From: Heterohyrax brucei
Taxonomy: Eukaryota > Chordata > Mammalia > Hyracoidea > Procaviidae
Assembly: GCA_028571685.1 (NCBI GenBank)
Contig: CM053166.1
Location: 64,008,111 to 64,072,110 of the forward strand
Reading direction: 5' to 3'
DNA length: 64,000 nucleotides
A program made the translations under genes and the position numbers. Below are positions 55,372 to 64,000 of the stretch, in pieces. The notes below the pieces were generated by a model. That model had not been told where the DNA came from. It ran no database searches and saw only the letters and a program-made list of their open reading frames with translations. Numbering within the stretch: position 1 is the first letter of the stretch; every line of letters starts with the position of its first letter.

Positions 55372-57037
55372 AAAATCAATAACATCAGACATATACATAG
55401 GATGCAATGCAGGACACAGCATCCAGAGTCATACCCAGTTAGGGAAGACATATAGCTCAATCAAAGCTAAAATACTAAAATTAGGGGAACAGAGATCTTG
55501 AAATGTAAACTATGATATCATCACACTATAAGGAGGGATATATTACACTATTTATAGCTCTTTCAGATGGAGAGGAAGGTAAGGAGATATACAGAAGTTA
55601 AACATTGGTTTAAACTTAGAACATAAAGGGGAACAAAGGGGTAGCCTCAAAGCAAACTAACAATACTACATATCAAAACAAGAAACATAATACAGCAGTT
55701 TCAACAGACACAAAACCAACACCAAAAAGGATAAAAGGAAAACCTATAAAGAAAAACAACTCAGAACGGAATATGAATTGGAACAAAGAAAACATCAACA
55801 ACACAAAACTAAAGGCACCAAAATGACAGCACTAAATACATATCTACCAATAATTACACTGAATGTATATGAACTGAATGTTCCAATAAAGTGACAGAGA
55901 GTAAATGGTTAGATAAAAGAAATGATCCATCTATACGCTGCTTACAAGAAACACACCTTACACTCAAAGATAAGAACAAACTGAAAGTCAAAGGATGGAA
56001 AACATACACCAAGCTAACAACACGTGAAGAAGAGTGGGAGTAGCAATATTAATCTCAGTTAAAATAGACTTTAAAGTAAAATACACCATCATGGACAAGA
56101 ATGGTAACTATTTATTGCTTAAAGATTCAATATATAAGGAGGATATAACAATACTAAATATTTATGTACCCAATGACAGAGCATCTACATACATGGAACA
56201 AATGCTGCAACATTGAAAAATGAGATAGATCACTCCACAATAACTGTAGGAGACTTAAATATTCCACTTTCAGTAATGGACAGATCATTCATAAAAAAGT
56301 TCAATAAACATAGAAAAGATCTTATTGCGATGATCAACCAACTAGACCTCATGGACATATATAGAGCTTTTTACCCAGCAACAGATAAGTACACCTTCTT
56401 TTCCAATGCACATGGAACATTCTCAAGAACAGACCACTTATTGGGCCATAAAGCAAATCTCAACAAAATCCAAACCACTGAATTATTACAAAGTATCTTC
56501 TCAGACCATAAAGCCATAAAAGTTGAAATGAGTAGCAGAAAGAAAAAAGAAAGGTAGAAATTTGAGCTTATGGAAACTGAACACCTTGCTCTTCATGGGT
56601 TATAGAAGAAATTAAAGATACAATAAAATAATTCATGGAATCAAATGACAATGAAAACATATTCTACCAGAACCTATGGGATACAGCAAAAGCAGTGTGC
56701 AGAGGTAAATTTATCTCTATAAATACACACATCTGGAATGGAGAAAGGGCCCAAATCAAAGAATTAACCCTACAACTTCAACAAGTAGAAAGAAAACAAC
56801 AAAAGAACACCTCAGGCATCAGAAGAAAACAGATAATAAAAATTAGAGCAGAAGTAAATGAATTAGAGAATAGAAAAGCAACTGAAAGAACTAACAACAC
56901 CAAAAGCTGTTTTTTTTTCAAAGGATCAACAACATTGATAAACCACGGGCTAAACTCACAAAAGAAAACAGGAGAGGAAACAAATAATCCAAATAAGAAA
57001 TCACACAGGAGATGTCACAAGTGAGTCAACCAAAATT

Positions 57038-57521
57038 AAAAGTACCATCACAGTGGAGCTCACAAAGTTGAGTTTCACTGGCAGCGCAAGAATAAAAAGG
57101 GGTTCGCCCTGAGATTTCCACTAAAAGACTGCAACTGATGATCCAAGGGCCTTGGAGTTCCTCTGGGAGCATGGCCCCTGACCCTGATGCTGCCCCTGTC
57201 CATAAATCATAATGAAGGTCAATTCTTCAGACAGGAATGGATTGGACTTGGTGACACAGAGTAATCATATCATGTGTGCACTTTTATGGTTCTGTGCATC
57301 TATAGGATGTGGTCCACTGACCTCTTACTGGAGGCAGGGGAGTGGGTGGCGAGGAGAGGACAGGAGATTGTTGGGAGGATAAGATATGTATGGAGCAGAG
57401 AGGAAGAGTGTGCTGTCACCGGAAAGGGAGAACAGTGGGAGCTGCATACAGGTGGGCATGCAAATTTATATGGGAATGTACATTTTCATTCAATCATAAT
57501 AAAAAAAAAGTATCATCACAG
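57038..57521 (+). mobile_element. Truncated LINE-1 3' UTR inserted in LINE-1 ORF2
   Basis: A 16-bp duplication ending AGTACCATCACAG / AGTATCATCACAG (57038-57053 and 57506-57521, one change) flanks about 450 bp of L1 3' UTR with an A tail. It is the same UTR type as at 52290-52848. It must be younger than the host L1. Confidence 0.9.
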
Positions 57522-57922
57522 AATACTACAAAAAATTGCACTCTAACAGATTCGAAAACCTATACGAAATGGACAAATTTCTAGATTCACATCACCTACC
57601 AAAGTTAAGAGAAGTAGAACATCTTAATAAACCCATCACAGAAGAAGAGATTGAAAAAAATAATCAAAAAACTACCTACAAAAAAGTCCTGGCCCAGACA
57701 GCTTCATCATAGAATTCTACCAAACGTTCAGAGAGGAGTTAATTCCAATACTACTGAAGATATTTCACAACATACAAAAGACAGAGTACTCCAAAATTGA
57801 TTCTATGAAGCCAGCATAACCCTGATATCAAAGCCATGGAAAAATCCCACCAAAAAAGAAAAAATATATATATATCACTCATGAACCTAGATACAAAAAT
57901 CTTCAACAAAATCCTTGCCAAT

Positions 57923-57979
57923 AGACTTTCAACAGCCAGCCAGCCAAGTGCTGTTGAGTAGGATCCAAGAATTTCAACA
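57923..57979 (-). repeat. Micro-insertion of TTGGC-type SINE 3' end in LINE-1, 12-bp duplication
   Basis: AGACTTTCAACA (57923-57934) and AGAATTTCAACA (57968-57979) flank 33 bp (57935-57967), on the minus strand TGGATCCTACTCAACAGCAC then TTGGCTGGCTGGC. The first L1 copy reads straight through at the matching place (near 40110). Confidence 0.9.
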
Positions 57980-59536
57980 ACATATCAAAAAAATAATTCA
58001 TTATGACCAAGTTGGATTTATACCAGGGATAGCAGGGTTGGTTCAACACCAGAAAAACAATTGATGTCATCAACCACATAAATAGAACAAAAGATAAGAA
58101 TCACCTGATTTTGTCAACGATGCAGAAAAGGTATTTGTCAAAGTTCAACACCCATTCATGTTAAAAACTCTCAGCAAAATGGGAATAGAAGGGGAATTTC
58201 TGAACACAATAAGGGGCATCTACGTAAAGTCAGCCACTTACATCATCATGAATGGAGAGAGACTGAAACAATTCCCCCCTGAGAACAAGAACCAGACAAG
58301 GATGCCCACTGTCACCACTTCTATTCAACCTTGTGCTACAGCTTCTGGCTAGTGCAATCAGACAAGACAAAGAAATAAAAGGCATCTGCATCAGTAAAGA
58401 AGTAAAAATATTCCTATTTGTAGATGTCATCATCATATACACAGAGAACCCTAAAGAATCCATAAATAAACTAATGGAACTAATAGAAGAGTTCAGCAAA
58501 GTATCAGGATATAAGATAAGCAAATAAATCAAAAGGAATCCTTTACACAAAAAAAGAGGTCATCAAAGAGGAAATCACCAAATCAATACCACTTACTATA
58601 GCACCCAAGAAGATAAAATACCTAGGAACAAATCTAACCAGAGATGTAAGAGATCTAAACAGAGAAAATTACAAGATCCTACTTCAAGAAACCAAAAGAG
58701 TCTTAAGTACCTGGAGAAATCTACCTTGCTCATAAACAGGAAGACCTAACATTGTGAAAATGTCTATTTTACCCAAAGTGATCTATATATACAATGCTAT
58801 CCCAATACAAATTCCAGTTTCAGTTTTTAATGAGATGGATAAACAAATCACCAACTTTGTTTGGAAAGCAAAGAAGCCCTGGATAAGTAAGGCACTACCA
58901 AAGAAGATGCACACAGCAGGAGGCCTTATACAACCTGACCTTAGAACCTACTACACTGCCACGATAGTCAAAACAGCCTGGTACTGGTACAAAAACAGAC
59001 ATATAGACCAATGGAACAGAATAGAGAATCCAGAAATATCACCATCCTCCTATGAACAGCTGATATTTGACAGAGGCCCAAAGGTTGTAAACTGGGGTCA
59101 AAACAGTCTCTTTAAAAAATGGTATTGGAAAAATTGGATATCCATCTGCAAAACACTGAAACAAGATCCATATCTCACACCTTATACAAAAACTAACTCA
59201 AAATGGATCAAAGACCAAACAATGAAGATCATGCAAGAAAAAATAGGGACAACAATGAAAGTTCTAATACATTAGACTGACTACAAAATCTGACCAACCA
59301 TGCACAAATAACAGAAAAGAAAATAGATAAATGGGAACTATTAAAAATCAAAAGTTATGCTCATCGAAAGACTTGTTTATCAAGAGAGTTAAAAGACTAC
59401 CTACAGAATGAGAAACAATATTTGGGAACTACATATCAGATCAACATCTTATTTCCATAATCTACAAAGTACTGCAAAATATCAACAAGAAAAAGGTAAA
59501 TAATCCAATGAAGCAATGGGCAAAAGATGGACAGAC

Positions 59537-59592
59537 ACTTCACCAAGCCAAAAGCCAGCCAAGTGCCATTGAGTCGGCTCCAACTTCACCAA
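59537..59592 (-). repeat. Micro-insertion of TTGGC-type SINE 3' end in LINE-1, 10-bp duplication
   Basis: ACTTCACCAA at 59537-59546 and 59583-59592 flank 36 bp (59547-59582), on the minus strand TGGAGCCGACTCAATGGCAC then TTGGCTGGCTTTTGGC. The first copy near 41655 has a single CACTTCACCAAAGAGG at this place. Confidence 0.92.
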
Positions 59593-61133
59593 AGAAGACA
59601 TCCAGGCAGCCAAAAGACACATGAGAAAATACTCACAATCATTAGATACTAGAGAAATCCAAATCAAAACTACAATGAGATACCATCTCACCCCAGTGAG
59701 GTTAGCAATAATCCAAAAAACCGAAAACAACAAATGCTGGAGAGGCTGTGGAAAGACTGCAACTCGCCTACACTGCTGGTGGGATTGCAAAATGGTACAA
59801 CCTCTTTGGAAAGCAATTTGGTCCTTCCTCAGAAAGCTGGAATAGAAATACCATATGATCCATCAATCCCATTGCTTGGAATATATTCTACAGAAATAAA
59901 GGTGGTCATATGAACAGATACATGCACACAAATGTTCACTGCAGCACTGTCCACAATAGCAAAAAATAGAATCAACCTAAGTGCCCATCAACAGATGAAC
60001 GGATAAACAAACTATGGTACATATACACAATGGAATACTATGGGTGGCAAAGAAAAATGATGATTTTAGGAAGCACCTCCTAACCTGGTTTCAACTAGAA
60101 GATATGCTGAGTGAAATCAGTCAGCTGCAAAAGAGTATTGTATAAGACCTCTGCAATAAAGGCTTAAAAATGGATAGCTATACAGAAGAAAAGACTCTTT
60201 GATGGCTCCAGTGGTGGAGAAGGAGGCGAGGGATGTTCATAGATTAGACAGTCGATAGGAATTTGGTTAGGAGAAAGGAGCGACAGCATGCAGTACAGGA
60301 CAGATCAACATAACTGGACTACATCATAAACTGAAAGGTTTTCTAAACTCAACTCACCATTTTAAAGGATAGTAGCAGGACACAGGTCTGGGGACCATGT
60401 TTTCAGGGGACATCGAGGTCAATTGGCATAACTAAGTCTTTTGCTAAGAGAGTTTTCTGCACCCTGTATTGGTGAGTGGTATCTGGAGTCTTAAAAGCCA
60501 GCAAGCTACCATCTGAGGAACACCAAATGGTCCCATTCCATCTGGAACAGATGGCGACCAAGAACAAAGACATGAGGGAAAAAGAACCCAGGAGACAGAA
60601 GGACCCATATGAATGGGAGACTGTATCAACAAGAAACCAGAAGAATCAGAAGGTGCCTAGCCTCCAACAAAGACAGCCCTGAGATGAAATGCAATGTAGA
60701 GTCCCTGATGTAGCATGAGAAAAAGGGGTGTGCAGATCAAGAACTCTATTAAAAGATCTGAAGTGATGGTCCGACAGCCTGGAGGGTCCCTTGGGAACAT
60801 GGCCCCTAGACTTGCTGCTGGCCCTGACCGGAAACCAGTACTGAGGTCAACTCTTCAGACAAGAAGGGACTGGACTTGGGGACACAGTGTGAGCATGTAG
60901 TGTGTGTACTTTATGGTTTAATATATTTATAGGAGGCTGTCCTAGTGGTTTATTACTAGACTGGAGAAGAGAGGGTAGAGAGGTGTTCTCATTAAGAGTA
61001 AAGAGTGAAAAGGAGGAGTGTGCTGTCACAGAGTGAGGAGAGTAGATGGTGCTTTAGATAGGTGAGCATGGAAAACTGATTTCTTTTGTATACTTTTACT
61101 TAGTCATAATAAATAAAAGAAGCTGATCACACA

Positions 61134-61520
61134 AAGTGAGTAACAAACTCCCAAATAAATATGGAGAAAGGGGTAGGTACACTGATTAAAGTACTGTAAA
61201 GGTTTCTAGTAGCAGGTTAGAAGTTTGGACCTGATGTAGGTGAGTTGAAGTCAATACAAATGAACACTAGGAATATAAACTGGAATCTAAAAGTAGAACT
61301 TTAAAGCAAGCTAGTCCTCCACTGTGTGGGTAAAGTGAATATTTTACAATTATCATTGAGCCAGTTTTAAATTGACTTATCTAATATCACATGATGAGGT
61401 CCATATGTGTACTATATATTACAGTGTTTTTCTATTTCAGTTATCATTTAAATTGCTGGAAAATTTCCCAAGGATCAGTTTTCCAACATTAATGTTATTT
61501 TTCCCTAAAAGTTAATATGT
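61134..61520. other. Unassigned intronic sequence
   Basis: No gene or named repeat. Confidence 0.4.
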
Positions 61521-61685
61521 AGGTTTATATTCCGACTCATAGCAACCCTATAGGACAGAGTAGAACTGCTCCATGGATTTTCCAAGGACCATATGGTGAA
61601 TCTGAACCGCGAATCATTTGGTTAGCAGCTGTAAAAAAAAAAAAATCAGTAACCATTACATCACCAGGATTTCCAGGTTTATATT
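61521..61685 (-). repeat. AfroSINE with internal A-run, perfect 11-bp duplication
   Basis: AGGTTTATATT at 61521-61531 and 61675-61685 flank 143 bp. The tRNA-like head lies at the right (GGAAATCCTGGTGATGTAAT). A 13-A run at 61632-61644 sits inside the tRNA-related part. The 3' tail is missing. Confidence 0.9.
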
Positions 61686-62161
61686 AGCCTACATGAAAAT
61701 GAATTCCAAAATATGTATTACCCTCAACTTTTCATGCAACAAAGAGATTCTGAATTCTTATTTTACAGTGTGAATTTAAATAATCTTTCTCTTCCTAAGA
61801 AAACACTTGCTTTACTCTAAATCTTATGATTGACTCTAAACTAAACCCTCCTAAGATGATGGCAAAGTAGAGTCATAAAAAAGAGAGAAGAGAGTGAACT
61901 CCTCATGATTCATTAGAGGCATTCAGGGTGAGCTACACGACCATCTGTCCAAGACGCTGCAGAAAGGATTTTCTACTTTGGTTGGAAATATCCCTTCTAA
62001 CTTTAATAGTCTATCATTTTGATATGCCTGAGATTCTCTTAGCTCAATACAAATCCAACACTTCAATTGTTGGGAAATGATACTGCATCTCTTCAAGGCT
62101 TCCAATTAATTTACAACAAAGTAATTTTAATGTCATCAGTGTTACAGATACTCATGTTTTA
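61686..62161. other. Unassigned intronic sequence
   Basis: No gene or named repeat. Confidence 0.4.
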
Positions 62162-62386
62162 GAAAACACAATGAAATCATTGCCATGAAGTCGCTTCCGA
62201 CTCACAGCGATCCAATATGACAGCGTACAACTGCCCCCATAGGGTCTACAAGGCTATGAATCTTTATGGAAGCAGACTGCCATATCTTCCTCCTGTGAAG
62301 CAGTTGGTGGGCTCCAACCAACAACGTTCTGATTTAGCAGCTGAGTGCTTAACCACAGCAACATTAGGGCTCCTGGAAAACATAAT
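62162..62386 (-). repeat. AfroSINE, long form, full length
   Basis: Element 62173-62375 with GAAAACACAAT / GAAAACATAAT borders (one change). Minus strand: AGGAGCCCTAATGTTGCTGT head, the long-form middle (GGAAGATATGGCAGTCTGCT), and a CCGACTCACAGCG-type 3' part (on the plus strand). Confidence 0.9.
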
Positions 62387-62960
62387 ACTTGTTGTACGAG
62401 AGATATATGTATAGGTTGCCCACCACATAAGAGTGTAGAAAAATCAATCTATTGTTCATAACTGAATAGCAGCAATTAAGGGATAACATCAGTTCCTTTT
62501 TAATTTCTAAGAAAAAGCAAAAGTTTATTTGTGTTACAATCTTAAACCCAAACAGTCAAGTAATTATGCGATCTACAGGAGGCCTAGGATATTCTGTTGA
62601 TGACAGTTTAAGTCAGCAAGCAAGGCACTACAATAGTTATGGGGGCATAAAAAGGCACAATGTGGCATTACTGCCCTTCTGACTACTCTTTATCAGAGTG
62701 TGCCCAATCTTCTAACTAAGTTGCAAAATAAACAGCACACTTAGTACCATGGCTAATGTAACAATTTTTAAAATGGAGCCACCCAATTTGGGTACATACT
62801 GGGACATCAACAGATAAATACTAATTTGTTGAATGACAGGCCAAGGTACCTAATCAGTATATTCTTAAATTCTCCAGTCACACACACACACACACACACA
62901 CACCTACTGGTCTCAGGCATAAAATAAATAATTCTATTTTTTTAATACACTCATTAGCCT
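62387..62960. other. Unassigned intronic sequence
   Basis: No gene recognised. It contains the CA repeat listed separately. Confidence 0.4.
62879..62903 (+). repeat. CA dinucleotide microsatellite
   Basis: About twelve uninterrupted CA units; likely polymorphic. Confidence 0.95.
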
Positions 62961-62964
62961 AGAA

Positions 62965-64000
62965 GCAGACCCATGTATACACAGACACTTGATGTATGAC
63001 AAAGGTAGCTTTACAGAGGAATAGAAAAAAGGGTGCCCTTTTCCAAAACTGACACTAGGTCAACTGACTAGCCATATAGGAAAAAACTAAAACTTGATCC
63101 TTATGCCTCTTTTATATACACAAATAATTTATTCTTGGTAAATTTTAAATGTAAAGGTAAAAGGTAAAAACAACACAATTTCCAGAAGATAACACGAGGA
63201 AATATTTTCATGACGATGTGATAAAGAATTATTTCTTAAATAGGAAAGAGAAAGCACTAAGAACACAGTTAGAAGTGTGAAAATGTCAACCACAGATCAG
63301 AAGATATTTGCAATGCATATATGTAGAAACAAAGTTATATCCAAAATATGTATAGAACCCTTACAAATCACTAAAAGAGATAGCCAAAGCCAAGTGCCGT
63401 CGAGTCGGACCTGCAATATAAAATTAGATGAGACAGACACTTTTCAAGAGATAATAGCAAAATAACCAATAAATGCATAAAATGTGCTCACCCTCATTAG
63501 AAATCTGTGAAATGCAAATTCAAACAATCAAAAGTTGCACTACACTCACCAACTGAAATAAGTAAAATTTAACAGATTAGCAATATCAAGTGTTAGAATG
63601 TGGAACAATAGGAACATACTCGTAAAATGCTGGTAGGAATTTAAATCAGCATAACCACTTTGATAGTGTTTACTAAAGCTGAATATATGAAAACCACATG
63701 ATCAAAGAATTGTACCATAAGGGATGAACAGGAAGAGTCACAGAAAAACTACTCTTAATAGCCCCAAACTAGCCAGGTATCTATCAAGAGTAAAATGTAT
63801 GTATCAAATGGTATCATATTTATATAATGGAATACTATAGGGCAATTAAAACGGACAACTACCTCTACAGAGAGCCACATGAACAAATCTGGCAAACATA
63901 ATATTGAGTTAAAAAGTCAGTCATGAAAGAATAAACATTAGATGTTCCATTTATTATAAATTCAAAAGCAGGTAACGTTAATTATAGTGATAGAAGTCAG
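62965..64000 (+). mobile_element. Old LINE-1 (L1M-type), ORF2 end and 3' region
   Basis: CATGTATACACAGACACTTG, TTTACAGAGGAATAGAAAAA, GTCAACTGACTAGCCATATA, CAGAAGATATTTGCAATGCA, TATAATGGAATACTATAGGG and GGTAACGTTAATTATAGTG follow an old L1 in order to the window edge. Confidence 0.7.
63383..63411 (-). repeat. Micro-insertion of TTGGC-type SINE 3' end in old LINE-1
   Basis: Minus strand: GGTCCGACTCGACGGCACTT then GGCTTTGGC. It shares the TTTGGC end variant with 6269-6297. No clean target duplication is found. Confidence 0.7.

Larger units (their letters stand above)
55823..60115 (+). pseudogene. LINE-1 ORF2 remnant (second copy), with insertions
   Basis: Starts MTALNTYLPIITLNVYELN at 55823. 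Endonuclease parts at 56034-56557 include IGDLN-like VGDLNIPLS and the SDHKAIK motif. In the reverse transcriptase the catalytic box that reads FADD in the other copies is FVDV here (58420-58440), a loss of a metal-binding aspartate. The C-terminus ([12 protein letters not shown]) is near 59790. Interrupted at 57054-57505, 57935-57967 and 59547-59582. Confidence 0.85.
52957..61133 (+). mobile_element. Full-length LINE-1 (second copy)
   Basis: CTGATCACACA at 52957-52967 and 61123-61133 is a perfect 11-bp target duplication. The element runs from GGAAGTGGGGCCAAGATGG near 52978 to a short A-rich tail at 61120. It holds a long 5' UTR with tandem units, ORF1 and ORF2 remnants, and a 3' UTR. A truncated L1 and two micro-insertions lie inside, all later than it. 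It is inactive. Confidence 0.93.
28733..64000 (-). other. EFHC2: Intron of EFHC2 (upstream of the recognised exon)
   Basis: Begins (on the minus strand, ends) with the acceptor at 28733-28734. No first exon, CpG-rich promoter or start codon in suitable context is visible to the right edge, so the intron probably exceeds 35 kb. It is filled with L1 and AfroSINE copies. Confidence 0.7.

Overview
This is AT-rich, repeat-dense mammalian nuclear DNA. It carries many copies of the tRNA-derived SINE whose 5' end reads like AAACCCTGGTGG...GGTTAAG and whose 3' end reads like GAGTCAGAATCAACTTGATGGCA...GGGTTTGG. I recognise this as AfroSINE, so the host is an afrotherian. The density of copies and the lineage-type LINE-1s make an elephant (proboscidean) the most likely host; that last step is inference. 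There are no bacterial features.

The only cellular coding sequence I can support is one 186-bp exon on the minus strand at 28547-28732, with canonical splice sites. Its 62 codons match, from memory, the N-terminal part of EFHC2, a ciliary EF-hand/DM10 protein that is X-linked in human. On this reading the whole window is EFHC2 intron-exon-intron. Intron 1 lies to the right (28733-64000) and the next intron to the left (1-28546). I see no promoter, CpG island or second exon.

Nearly everything else is transposable elements. 1-1.4 kb is the 5' end of a minus-strand LINE-1. 1.78-2.23 kb is an inverted-repeat mariner relic. 2.5-10 kb holds old L1, MER5, RTE and AfroSINE copies. 12.06-14.18 kb is a complete LTR-internal-LTR element of MaLR/ERVL type with matching 5-bp target duplications; relatives occur as solo or decayed LTRs at 9.6, 16.4 and 49.9 kb. 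20.6-23.95 kb is a minus-strand L1 without its usual 3' UTR. 35.7-44.9 kb is a block of L1 on L1: a 3' fragment, a full-length copy, a tiny 3' end and a twin-primed inverted copy. 52.3-61.1 kb is a 3' fragment followed by a second full-length L1 with tandem 5' UTR units, an 11-bp target duplication and three later insertions inside it. 63-64 kb is an older L1.

The most unusual signal is a set of eleven ultra-short insertions (about 13-36 bp) scattered over the window. All end in the same tail, CGGCACTTGGCTTGGC or part of it, and six are flanked by 10-13 bp direct target duplications. They resemble the extreme 3' end of an AfroSINE/RTE-type element, but with a different tail from the longer AfroSINE copies here. 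The 5' ends of most cluster at the centre of a 16-nt palindrome, GAGTCGGATCCGACTC. No longer copy with this tail is present. This looks like a class of micro-retroinsertions, made either by reverse transcriptase stopping at a hairpin or from a very short RNA.
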